From Polytrichum commune (lineage: Eukaryota > Streptophyta > Polytrichopsida > Polytrichales > Polytrichaceae), in NCBI GenBank assembly GCA_950295325.1, contig OX485805.1:28631501-28695500 (forward strand): a DNA stretch of 64,000 bases, given 5' to 3'. Below the pieces are notes generated by a model that was not told where the DNA came from, ran no database searches, and worked only from the letters and a program-made list of their open reading frames with translations. Position numbers and translations under genes: made by a program. Within the stretch, counting starts at the first letter, position 1, and every line of letters begins with the position of its first letter. Shown piece by piece: positions 46,492 through 58,113 of this stretch.

Positions 46492-48290
46492 CAGGTTCTG
46501 ATTGTGGCAGTGTTGCATCTTTAGAGATGGACATCTTTGTCAGCAATTCCACCGTGGCACATGTAATATTTAGTTCGGCTCATACCTGGACGATGCAAAG
46601 ATGTTGCCAATGTGCGGAGTTGCACACAAGCCTTGTGCAGTTGGTACTGGTGGAAGTGCACCTTGGGAGCAAAGACAACAGCACCCTTTGAGCGTCCATT
46701 CAGTTGGCATTTTGCTCAGAGAATGTAGGTTGAGCACTGAAACCCAGCTCCCTGTCTTGAGCATTCATGAGGTTCAGCTATTCCATAAATTAATGGGAGG
46801 GTGTTGCCATCTGACTGTTGAGGTAGAAACTGAGAGAAGGAAAATGCTGCTGGGCTCGCTTCCTGGATGGTCATCGTTGGAAAGTGGCATCTCGAGACGC
46901 CGCAAGGTTGTTCTGACCCATTTGTCACGAGGGGAAGGCAACTATATATATCTTGTACAAAGCTAGCCAAATTTACCATGGTGACAAACATGATCAAGGA
47001 TGGTCAAATGTCCTCCAGTTTTCATAGTTTGCACAGACAACGTCATCTGTGAGAAAAGGACCACACCGGATGGTTTCAGATCCACTACTGGTTTGCCAGT
47101 CTCGAGCAGTGTAGAGCAAGGAGGTATTGTATGAACTTTTGGCATAAACTGTAGAGAATTGGGCCGACCACATGGGGTTCTGACAATTATGGTGGGGGGA
47201 TGTTTTGTAGGAGGCCACTCATAGAAACACAAGAGGTGCATATTCCTGCACCCAGGCCGTATGGTTACTACTGAAGTAGTAGTGGATATGAAGAGCATTC
47301 CATGTTGTCTATAATCATTAGTCACAGCTCACCATTCTTGGCCTAAAGGAAAAACACACACTCGGCAACACTGTCCAGGTTGTTGACTACCAATATTGCT
47401 GTGTGCGTCACACCTGTCTTTTATGTCTGCTGAGTAACCTTAAGTTCAATTCTTTCTAATAGGACCTTAGATGCAGGGTGGGAGCATTGCTACAATTACA
47501 AGTGATTCAACAATGAGCTGAAGGCATGTCCCATCCTAATTTGAATTACATGGGATACCATTACAGTTGATGATCAAGATATCATTTTTTAAATTGCAAA
47601 CTTTAAATTCCACAGAAGTTTGGGACTGTTGATTTGGATAGGGAGGTGTCTATCGGTTAGCAGCTGTGGTTTACTTGGGTTGTCATTTCAAGTTTTGAAG
47701 AATGGAGTTGCAATAAACAGGATGTGAGATAAGAAAATCATTCTCTTGAGGATCAGTTAGAGCCTCCCAATGGGAGGACAACGAACCTAGACTGGTTAAT
47801 ACATTTTTAGCAGTCCATGCTGACAACATGTCTATTATTAATTATAAACCTTGTCAATGCCACTTTAATATATGTTAAATCACATTAGTGACTGGGTAGC
47901 AAATGGTGAGCATGACGATGTCACTAAATGGCTCACATAGTCAACAGCACATGTGTTTTGATGTATTCGTGTCATCCACTTGGTGCAAAAAGTGCTCTTG
48001 AGTGCCACTGCATGTCATCACTAAATCTCCATGCAAAATCTTTACATGTTTCAAAAGTATATCTGTGTAAGTTCTTATACATGAAAAGAGGACAGTATTC
48101 TAAAGTGTGTTTGATCCTCGTAGAAGGTCACAAAAGGTGGGTTTACACTTGTTCACATTGGGGTTCAAATCCAAGAATCTTTGGGTCCAATCTTGGATCG
48201 AGTCTTGAAGTTAGACTTATCAAAGCAGGTGAGTATATTCTTGACTTCAGATTGCCAAAACCTGGGTGAATGGGTGCCACATTAGCAGAT
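46492..48290 (+). other. 3' flank of the helicase gene
   Basis: Probably begins with the helicase 3' UTR. A 121-codon plus frame at 46601-46966 has no domain and lies in the expected UTR. No canonical AATAAA was seen close to the stop. Bases around 48160 look like a tRNA B box but have no matching A box. Confidence 0.45.
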
Positions 48291-49990
48291 TTTAGCAAAC
48301 CAACTCCATACACTTGTTCCTTGTTGGATGCTTAAACCCTTGCCTCCAAGGAATCAGTGAACAGTTTAGTTCGCCCCAGCCCACATTAGCACCACTTTGT
48401 TTTTGCATACGTTGGACATTGTATGAATTCTTGCTTGTGACCAATATATAAGTTGAGATAAATGTATAGTAGCTCTTGACCATTAGTATTTCTAAGACTT
48501 TTTAGCAAGGAGGGGAACCTTTTTGACTGTTGCAAGTATCAATTATCTTTTAGCAAATTCAACTACTACACAAACCAAAGATGGTATCAGGATCAACATG
48601 AGGAACGCCCAACATCTCGTCCATGAACTATAACCCCATCTAAACATGGGCCAGGGTTAGGGGTAAATCCATGCCAACTCATCAGAAAGTGGCAAATGAG
48701 GGTTATGAGCTGAGTCATCAATGGCCATGGACCTGGTTCAGAGGACTGTTGACAAGCTCCAACATAAGATGCGAGCAAACACCCATCTTGAAGTCAAAAG
48801 GTACTGGACATCCCACATCCAATTGACCTGGAACAATTTTCAAGGCAATCAACTTTGTGAAATATTCAAGAATTCCTCTTCCATGTCAACAATGTGACTC
48901 CAATTTGCAATGCTCTGAATCTCTGGATTTCCTACATGAAGGACTCCCTCAAATTGGGTATTGGTTACACTTTTCTGAAAGTTTCCTCACAACTTTGGCC
49001 AAGACTTCAAAATCTGGACTGAGCCTTCAAAGCAAGTAGTGCAGAGTCTCCTGGAACAGCTTTCAGGTCCTTGATCACAAAGCTGTCTTGAGAGAACTCA
49101 CACAGACTTATGATAAAGTTGAATAGAATGTTGATCCTTTCATCGAGAGAACGCCATCAAGGAATAGAAAGCAATTTTTTGCATAGTATCATGCCTTGGA
49201 ATGATCAATCAATGCTGTTTGCAACTGTGTGTAGCACTACGTCAATTTTGATTCCAAAACACTAAAAAGCACTACCATTGAGTTTAAGATATATTAGGAT
49301 GATAAAAGATGATGATTCAACTGTACAAGTGACTTGGCCACCCAAACGCCTCCTCATGACCTGATGAAGGTCTTCCATTCCAAGAGGGTCATTCACTGCT
49401 TTGTGACATGACTGGTCAGTGGCATCCTGCTTGAAACAAAAGAATTGATTTAGTTACTGCCTGCATCGTGCAGAAGTGGAACTCATCAAACTGCCTTATT
49501 GATGCATGAGTCAGGTGTTATCTCATCCATTTGATAAGGCAATATCCAAACAAAATAATATTTTCCCCTAATAGTGGAAGTCAGATATATTTGGCTCAAG
49601 CTTTCTAAGCGTCTCCTTAGACTCAGAGATATGGGACAAAAGAGAAAGTCCAATAAGCAAAGACATGTGAATAGCATGAGAAATGACACACCTGTGCCAC
49701 CTTGGAACATGTACCTTGCAAGATGTTTTTCCTGTCATCACTTTCATACTCGCCCACAGATGAATGGTTTTTTTTTTAAAACATCAATGTCAGTTTTCTT
49801 TGCAGCCACAGCTCTCCGCAATGCAATACTCCCAGTTGCAGTGAGAGCACCATTTTCCTTGCTTTCAGGCTTGAGTTCCAAATTGAAGTGGCATTGCTTG
49901 CTGATATGACTCTAGTATCATTTGGGAGAGGAGAAATGAGAGTTATGGACAGACGTGAAGAAGTTGAGTTTAATTTCTGTCTATGTGGGT
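48291..49990. other. Intergenic DNA between convergent genes
   Basis: No gene supported. Contains the 3' flank of the minus-strand Rpr2-like gene. Short frames on both strands show no recognisable domain. Confidence 0.45.
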
Positions 49991-51510
49991 TCAGGGTTTA
50001 AGGTTTATGGAGGAAGCCAAGTTCTTAAGGGATGACCATCCCTTCCGCTTCCTTTTCTTGGCACTGCTGCTAGGAGCTTCTTCACGGAGATCTTTGGCCA
50101 TGCTTGCACCCACAGATCTTGAAGGTTCCTTCACACCCTGCTCTGTATAATTCTGATTTTGGAGATCAATTGAAGGCACTTTGTCCAGCTCCGCTGAGAT
50201 TCCCGTTCTGGAAGATTTTCCTAACATTTTGAGGTTTGCACGAGCTGCAGCCTGTGAAATCTTTGTCTTCACGTGGTGCTGCGGTGTACCCGATTTTGAG
50301 GTTCCGTGCTTGCAGAAATGACAAACATATGTGATGCTGTTGGCTAGTGATCTTGCCCCTGTCAACTTGCGCTTCTTGTCTTTGGTTATGCGAACTGAAC
50401 AATTCACTCCCACTTGCATGATTGACTCGCACCTGCACACATTGCATGAGTAAGGCCCTCTTGCACTAAAGGAGTTGAGAGCTTGAGAAAAGGACCTTCC
50501 TCATTGGTAAGGAGCATCGTACTCGTGCTTGTTCACTCAAGTCCACTTTACACTTGAGCTTTCAACTTGACAGCTTAAGCTTATAACCAGGGCTACAACA
50601 CTAAGATGGCTCCTTGAAGGATCCCATGTGGAAAGTCCATGACAAGCTCTTGGTCACAATCATACGCTACGTCATTCCTTGAGAGCATGGCCACTTCAGA
50701 CTTGCTCAAACTATTGAGAACTTGAAAGATTGGTCAAGCTCTCCATAGTTTGAGCTTTCAATAAAAGCTCATCACACAAGTCCCAAACTCCTGAAAGTTA
50801 CGAGTTCAAGATCCCAAATGGAAAGTCTGCAACAAGCTCTCAGTCAGAATCCTAAGCTACCTCATTCCCCCCTCGATATCTCACTTTCAGCATGGCTTCT
50901 TCACACTTGCTCAAACTATTGAAAGCTTGGTCAAGCTTTCCATAGTTTGCGCTTTAGAGAAGCTTATCAAATCCACGTATCAAACTCCTGGAATAAATTG
51001 CAAGTTAAGGATCCCATGTTGGAAGTTTAAGACAACCTCTTGGTCAGAATCCTAAGCTGCCTCATTCTCCCCTTGAGCATGGTCACTTTACACTTGCTCA
51101 AATTTATCAAATCCAAGCATCAAACTCCTGAGCATTGCAAGGTCGAGCTCTAGTCTAAGACTCTGATGAATGAACCCTAAAAAGGTAGAGTGGAAATTGT
51201 GACGCCAACTTTGACAATGTATGAGAAGGATGAAGAAATTGGACCTTTCGCAGGTGACATGAGGCGAAGGCGGCGCAGGAGCCCCCACAGCTTCACACCA
51301 GCAACCCAGGCGGGCTCCCAGGAGAGCTCCAAGTGGAGGCACAGTTGCACTGGCCCATGTTGCCAGCCGCGACAAATGCTGCGATCGTAACACTGCGGCC
51401 TGCCCCATGGGGGTTAGGGTTTGTGGCCCTCCTGCGGGTGGTTGTCTGAGGGCCTCCTTCTGGAAGCCCCTCCCTTGCATCCCCTTGATGGCCGTGGCAT
51501 TCCTCCCCAT
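49991..51510 (-). CDS. RNase P Rpr2/Rpp21/SNM1-domain protein, 2 exons, 235 aa
   Basis: Member of the Rpr2/Rpp21/SNM1 zinc-ribbon family, whose best-known members are protein subunits of RNase P (tRNA 5' processing) and RNase MRP. Exons: 51245-51510 and 49991-50432, joined in phase 2 with GT-AG sites (708 bases). The body has LRSQHLSRLATWAS (41-54), typical of plant members. The zinc ribbon is C87-x2-C90 (split by the intron) and C126-x2-C129 in YVCHFCKH, with NCSVRI between, as in plant relatives. The C-terminus is Lys/Arg-rich (KKRKRKG), a likely nuclear or nucleolar signal. The ATG at 51510 is chosen; an in-frame ATG 14 codons upstream is possible. Whether it is a true RNase P subunit or one of the plant Rpr2-domain paralogues cannot be told. 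Convergent with the helicase gene. Confidence 0.86.
50433..51244 (-). repeat. Rpr2-like gene intron with three tandem units of 190-200 bp
   Basis: Equivalent points (atccca(t/a)...) fall at 50621, 50811 and 51011. Each unit carries versions of gacaagctcttggtcagaat, ctcattc, acttgctcaaact and catagtttg. Copies are diverged by roughly 15-25 percent by eye, so the array is old. Confidence 0.8.
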
Positions 51511-51552
51511 CGCTCCCAGAGCTACTAGGCTGGGACAGCAGAAGAGCATGTG

Positions 51553-52445
51553 TGTGAGAGATAGAACTATGATGATGCATTCTGGTGTAAGTTAAGTTGT
51601 GTTAGCACTGAAAGAAGAACGGTGACACGAAAAGGGTGGATTAAACCCAAGGCCTTCCTCCGAATCCACGGGAACTCCAAGGTTAAGCCGCTCATATGGG
51701 TGAACTTCCGGTGCACCCTACCACCTATGGTCCAATTATAGCGGGGGCATCCAGGTGAACCGGATGTTTTCGACAAACCATGTGGGAACTTAGGGGCTTG
51801 CCCTCGGGGGAGATCAGTACAAGTCAGTGTCTTGTCTCCATCCGTTCGAGGTGTTCATCTTCGGGGCCCTCTAATTCTCGTGATGCCAGTTTCAAGATTA
51901 CAAATAGACTTTGACCAACTCAAGGTGCGCTTCCTTACACACAACCACCGTGGTGGTTGAGTTTTGGTTTTGGCCCACTTTTACAACCACAATTACAATT
52001 GCTTTTCGTGTACACAGAACTACTCTTGTAGTTTGAGAGGATTTGTCCCTTCTATCGGAGCAATCTGTGGAGCGGAGACCAAACAATTTATGAATTCTAG
52101 TGAAAAGCTTGTCTAAGAGGAATTGCCTCCTACAGATCATCTCCTATGCTTGGGTCTTAAAGTTCTTTCCAGAGTCAATAGTAACTACACACAACATAGA
52201 GCTAATGAAAGTAAAATACAACCATCACAACTGCTCATAGATAGGCTTGGGCAAGTAAGAGTAGTTGTGGTCGTGGTTGTCATTAATGGACCTTATCCCT
52301 CAAAAATTGAGCCACAGGAAGTAAACTACAACCACCAGCTACCGAAACATCGGTGGTTGTGTGTAATTGCACCTTGAGAAAGAGAACGATGATTACGCAT
52401 GCTGGTATAGGTTGTTAGGTTAACACTGAAAAAAGAACAGTCACT
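51553..52445 (+). repeat. Direct-repeat pair of about 70 bp flanking a fold-back
   Basis: Bases 51553-51622 and 52378-52445 share agaactatgatgatgcatt.tggt, gttaagttgtgttagcactg and aagaagaacggtgac-like blocks, in the same orientation, about 825 bases apart. Between them lies the inverted-repeat element 51919-52378. Confidence 0.65.
51919..52378. mobile_element. Fold-back / MITE-like element, about 460 bp
   Basis: Left ctcaaggtgc...ttacacacaaccaccg and right cggtggttgtgtgtaattgc-accttgag are inverted, with further inverted acaaccac/gtggttgt blocks inside. No obvious target duplication. Non-coding. Confidence 0.65.
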
Positions 52446-55400
52446 ATCTCTTTCTTCCTCACTTGTCTAGTAAATGAGGGGGCAGGAAAAGAAAAGAGAA
52501 ACAATAAGAGATTTAATTGCAGCATGTCGTCTTCAATGTTACAACCAGACTCGCTGATTTGTGCTACGTGTGTTACAGTTGACATCTCAAAAATGTTGAA
52601 AACCTAATAAGGTCGCGAGGGAAACCTCGGAACCTGAAAGAGGTCACCCAAGCCATGCCACGCAAATGAACACAAACATCCAATATTTGGTAGTCATTGC
52701 AACGAAACACATACACCGAAGAAATGGGAACAGCGTGAAAGCTCACCGAATTGCAACTATGAGATAGAAGTTTGCCTCGAATGTCACAACTGAATTATGG
52801 CCCGGTCTGTGAAGCGCTACCGTGGCTGCGAAAGTCAAAATTCAGGTTAGCAGATTGAAAACTCAAGTGCCCAGGAATTCACAGACAACCCTTGCCAGCA
52901 ATCTTTCCCCTTTCAGTCTTCAGAATCCCCCCCAACATGTGTCTGCTATAATTGTCACACAATTACAACACCTTCTAAGGATCTCGATCATACTCAACAA
53001 AGAAAGGAATGTCAAAACCTTACATTTTAGCCCTAATCCCAACAAAAATTATGATGAAGTAAGGCGAGAAACATGACTTGCCACAATAAAAGGGCATCTG
53101 TCTAACCTCGCAGATGTCCTTGTAAAGAAGTTCCTAGAATGAAACTCCCATGAGAGCATATACCAACACTGCTCCCTACTTTGCCGTAACCGGAGGTGTA
53201 TGGGCTGGGATAACAAATCTTTACCCTGTGTGCGCCAAACCCTAAATAAGTTCATGCTTTGGAGTACACTACACTACACTAAAGGTAGTTGGTACCACTA
53301 AGGACTAAATAAAAAGGAGTCGTTATGTTTCATGAGGACTCATGTATGAGGCAATAATACCAATCAAAATTGCAAAGTATTAATCAAATGTAATGAAGAT
53401 ATTTATAATTGTGTTTAATATTGACTATAAGCCTAAGTAAAATAAGAACATGACATTCAAAGGAGTGTCAAGGGTTGTGAAGAAGGGGTGATGCATGACA
53501 AAATTTTGGTGCACCTTATTGTGATTGCAGGAATGCTAACATGTGAGCGGTGAGCAGTAAGACTAGTAACGAACTTGGTAATGCTCGCAATTGTATTCTA
53601 TAACCGTAGCTACTTTTGTTGACAATGTAAAAGCCCAATTAATATAATGTGTTTTTCAACATGCCTTTTAGTGGAATAATGGGCACATAGGCACACGTAA
53701 TGAAGGGTTGAGGAAAACAAAGGCTATGAGAGAAATGTCCACTATAGATTTCACTAAAACATGAGTTAATGAGAATACTAAGAAATGCATCCCATGTGTT
53801 TATTATCAAAAACATAGCCATGTATTGTGGTATATTTGTTGAATGTAACTACGCTCACTCTTCACCACACTATGTATTATCATTGGATGAATTATCACCC
53901 ATTCCCTCTATTGCCTCTATCTCCATATAAACCACAACATTGGGATCACAATACAACTCCCATAATCGACGAGATGGAGTGAATGCCTTGATCATGGCCA
54001 TGGCAACATCTTCAACATAACATGAAAGAACATGCTTGGAAGGCGGGGATACAATAGATGCTAGCAGTTTACACGTTCGATATGACATACATGTGGTTTA
54101 AGATTTATGAATTAAACCAACATCACTTTCAAATAAAAACTGCAAAACTACAACTTACTGGTTCTATACCTATATTTATTTATTTATTTTAAATCCGACA
54201 AACTAATCAAACATGTAGATTGTAGCATATTGACATTTTTTTAAACCACTTGTGAAAGTTTTTTAAAAAATATTTAAAAAATAGTTCCCAATATCATATG
54301 CATATTCTTTTGAAGCCATTAGTGAAAAACTTCTCTTGATCTCCACTACTGAGCTGACTATATTATGTACAATGGGTACAATTTGGACTAAAGATTATCC
54401 AACCTAATGTAAAATTGGAGGGTTTAAAGTGGGTGGATATTCTTGTTATAAGCGTTACAAAGTTGCATTGAAATAGCGAGGAATTTCAAATACAAACAAT
54501 ACTTTAGTAGAGTATCATGATATCAAGAAACAACATAGGTACACCCCTGCTTATTGATCTATGGACAACACTGCAATGACTGTGGCTAATTGACGTTAGT
54601 TACTAGATGGATGATATAAAGATGTAGTAGGCTGTGAGGCTGGTATCTTTAGTTATTCTATTTTATGGTAATTACATGATCTTTATGGTTGTGATATTCT
54701 TAGAGATCTTATTTTTGATGTTATGCACATCATAGTTCTATGCATATCAAGAAGTACGTATATATAATCGTAGAATATGTAAAACAACATGGGAGGCTTA
54801 AGGACATTGATTTTGTAATGCAAGTTTCCAAGAAGCTTTGATTTCGAGGGCTCGGGCCAAGATGACCTAGGAGCTTACCTTCTTTAGCATATCATAAGGC
54901 AAAGAAGTTTCAAATATGGATTATGTGGTGTTTGCCACATATTATTGATCACCTAAATATTTAAGCGGAATCTATTTTGGGAGCTATATACATGTTTTCA
55001 ACAAAAATTGGACATATTTTCTATAAATACAATAAAAATATGGATGAACTTTCTAAAGAATGCAAAATAAGAAACAACTCCTAACAATAGGACTGTATTG
55101 TATTTTTTGGTTACAAACAAACCCAGGGAAACACTCAAGGAAGACTTAAAAGGTGACTTCTACATTATCTAGGTGTCTCAAATAAAGTCTATTAAGGAAA
55201 ACTCAGGGATATTTCACTTTATTTGGTTCAAGACTGATAATTAGATTATGGGTAAGGGATAAAAACTCTAAAAATCTCTCCATGTTAGTACATGCAATTG
55301 TGACTGTCACTCACCTCACTCTAATTTCCCATGCAATGGTCTGGCAGTGAGTTCATTTTAATTGGACCAAGTGTAGTGCACAAACATAGGTCTCGCCATC

Positions 55401-55980
55401 AACAATAGTCTTTTGCAAAAGTATCTCATTTAAGTCTTGCTTACCAAAGCCAATGGCACTTTGGTATCGTTAATAATCTGGCCTTTAATTAACCCTTTTA
55501 ATGCAACTTAAAATTTACAGTGCTGTCATCCTTTCATGATTGTCGAGATTCTTTGATTAATTATGTTACTTAAATTAGGTTGTCAGGCAATAGTCCTGAC
55601 CTGATCTTGGCCGTAATATCTAGAGCATCCTTGGATTGCATCAATATGCCAAACCACATGTATGTGGACATTTCATAATGTATGGTGCATCACTTAATTC
55701 TTTTTTTTAATTAAGGTTTCAGTTTGATATGATTATTGCTTCAAGTAATAACGTCCATAATTTCACTTCATTTATCAATCATAATTCAATTACCGAGTAC
55801 ATTCAATTATCTAATTGTAGGCCTTTAGATCCGCTGGTGTTCCTATGAATTTGATCTTAATTTTAAATCATATATGCCAACTTACGCACTGAGTTATCAA
55901 CAACCACGTCCTTTGGTCTTCTAGCATCAATCCACCAAACCTTCTAGCCTTCCAGTCCCACCCTGTAACTGTTCGGCTCC
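52446..55980. other. AT-rich intergenic DNA
   Basis: No gene supported. At 53262-53285 actacactacactaaagg resembles one end of the CACTAAATA MITE family, but no partner end was located. Short frames (52822-53076, 53049-53255, 53870-54088) lack domains. Confidence 0.4.
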
Positions 55981-56196
55981 TGCTCACAACTTAGACAGGT
56001 GCTTTTCTGTCCGCACTCTCTTTCGCATGTCTTTGAAGCAAGGGAGCAAGACCGAGCAAGATCGAGGAAGGAAGCAAGACCGCACAATTCCGTACTGGTC
56101 GTTCAGCAGGCTTCGTTGTTGGATTGAGAGAGACAGAGCACTGTTTCCCACCCGTGAAGATCTAGAAACCATCCCGATTCTGCTGGCACTTTAAGC

Positions 56197-56600
56197 GAAG
56201 TTGGAGTTGCAATTTTGAGCTTGGGTTTAGGTTCCTCGGTGTCACCGTGTTCTATCTATTTGGATAGGCTAGGCTTGAGTTCTCTTCCTTTAGGTTCCAA
56301 CTTCCCACGTGATCCTCCTCCCTACCTATTGAACGAACCGTCACTCGCCCATTTGCGCACAATCGATCGGCTTCGCAAACTTCTCACAACTGCTGGGTGC
56401 TGTGAATTCCCATGGATGTTGGGTTTGTAATTTGACCCTGCTGGTTTTGAGCAGTTATTCATCGAGAGAGTGTTGTATCTTCTCAGCTGTGAAAAAATCA
56501 TCCACACTGTGGTTGCGCATCAGATGAAGTTAGAGTTGGGATTTGAGTTGTAGTTCCTCGGTTACATCGTGTTTGATCTGTCTGGCTGGGCGGGCTCCTC
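56197..56600 (+). repeat. Diverged tandem duplication in GC-balanced DNA
   Basis: gaagttggagtt...ggttcctcggtgtcaccgtgttctatct (from 56197) is repeated in diverged form as gaagttagagtt...agttcctcggttacatcgtgtttgatct (from 56525), about 325 bases on. The base composition and CT-rich blocks recall a transcribed plant leader, but no downstream coding exon was found. Confidence 0.5.
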
Positions 56601-56784
56601 TTCCTCATTGGGCTCAACAAACAAGCACCATTTGGGTGTTGTCTGAAGGCCTGCATTGAGTTTCTTTCGGAGGTCTGGGGCTTGGGTGTTTTGGACGTTG
56701 CACCTCGTATTGTCAGATTGTGGGAAGGAAAGAAGGTAGGAATCTTTAACCTGATAGGTAGGAACCTGATGCGATCTCCTCTTT

Positions 56785-56821
56785 AACCTAAACCCTAAAC
56801 CCTAAACCCTAAACCCTAAAA
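56785..56821. repeat. Interstitial telomeric repeat (CCCTAAA)4
   Basis: Four perfect CCCTAAA units at 56793-56820, preceded by one unit with a missing C. This is the standard plant telomere sequence, located inside a chromosome. Short tracts also act as telo-box promoter elements of housekeeping genes. Confidence 0.95.
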
Positions 56822-57620
56822 CATAACATTCAATGAAAATCGTAGACAAAAAAAAAACAGTTAGCCGCCGGGAAAAAATCAATGTTAGCTATTAATAGCC
56901 GGTTTAAAAATAATTACTTTTGAAAGTGCCGACTTTCATTGTTTTAACTTTTAATAATTATTCGACATGGAAGTGCCGACCTTGCCTTCCACGTACGGTA
57001 GTCAAAAAATGATATGTGATCGTACTTCAAAACATAGTTGGTTTCATTAAGTTCCTCTCAAATGCCTTCTTGTGAAGCATCATGTACCTCCTAGCGAAAT
57101 AATGAATTATGAAGTTCGTTAGAAGCAATTTAAGTGATTTTTTAACAACTGGTCTACACAAGAGAATTGCCATGCTAGGGATTTGTTGCTCATTTATTAA
57201 CTTGAAAACTGACAAGAAACCTAGTCCTTGGATAGATTTACTACCTAGCAAATTGATTACACAGGTATTAAAGTCCCAAATACAACACATCAAGTTCATT
57301 ACAATAAATCGCAGTATTTAGTGTCACTTGTGTCATTGTGCTAACTCTTGTTATGACACCTCTTATATATAAGTTTACGAATACTGTTATCCCAACTTAA
57401 TTCTAGTTCATCCACTTTTGATATATTATGCATCCTAATGTTTCTATAATGGAATAGTGTCATGAATGATTGAAATTCGGAAAAACATCACCATCTAGTC
57501 AAACTTGAGGAAGATTGACGATAGTAAATAGATAGAAGGAATAATTTTGAATCATCCATATTTCTAACATGGTCAAAACAAACTTTAGAACATATTTTTT
57601 TAAATAGCGGCAAAATGAAG
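56822..57620. other. AT-rich intergenic DNA
   Basis: No gene supported. cagtatttagtgtcacttgtg near 57312 resembles an inner part of the CACTAAATA MITE end but is solitary. Confidence 0.4.
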
Positions 57621-57626
57621 ATGTGT

Positions 57627-57680
57627 TGTGCACCAACTTTTGCCAATATTGAGAATATCATGAATCCCCACACCAAAACT
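57627..57680 (-). pseudogene. Fragment duplicated from TRN1-like exon 3
   Basis: About 52 bases match 58457-58506 in the downstream exon of the neighbouring gene, same orientation, with a few mismatches (gtgcaccaacttttgccaat and ccccacaccaaaa are identical). Translated on the minus strand it still reads VWGFMIFSILAKVGA against VWGLRIFTILAKVGA. It ends next to a 13-base G run (57682-57694). Too short to be functional. Confidence 0.75.
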
Positions 57681-57695
57681 TGGGGGGGGGGGGGC

Positions 57696-58113
57696 ACTGG
57701 AGAAAATCCTAGAAACAATGTGTGATGAAAACTAGGGTCTAATATATTCATTGTAGACAAATTTTGTAAAAAAACGTACATATAATGTACGGGTTCTAAA
57801 ATAGTAAACATATTGTTGCCTTGGAACATTTGTAACCAAGAAACCATGATCTAATATTTTTACTTACATGTGAATATTTGATCATGTCACAAGGCAACAA
57901 ATTGAATGATGACTTCAAGCTTACAATTAACAAATTTGAAGCAAAATGGGAAGAGTGGCAACTTGAAATAAAGTAAACATACATTGCTTGTTGAGTGCTT
58001 TTCATGGCCATGAAATTCTACACCTATGGCCTAAACTTTGGTTGGATCACATGTGCAATGTGATTCACTTGCGCAAGTTGGAAATCACTAATTTTGTGTT
58101 TTCAAATTATGTA
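57696..58113 (-). other. 3' flank of the TRN1-like gene
   Basis: Probably 3' UTR and downstream DNA; no clear poly(A) signal. No further similarity to the gene's exons was recognised. Confidence 0.4.

Noticed and set aside
46601-46966. 121-codon plus-strand frame after the helicase stop
   Set aside because: Lies in the expected 3' UTR, has no domain, and the helicase frame already ends in a coherent RGG-like tail.
48155-48190. ggttcaaatcc, resembling a tRNA B box
   Set aside because: No A box at the right distance and the flanks do not form an acceptor stem.
53262-53285. actacactacactaaagg as another CACTAAATA MITE end
   Set aside because: No matching opposite end was found within about 2 kb, so only a fragment or chance match.
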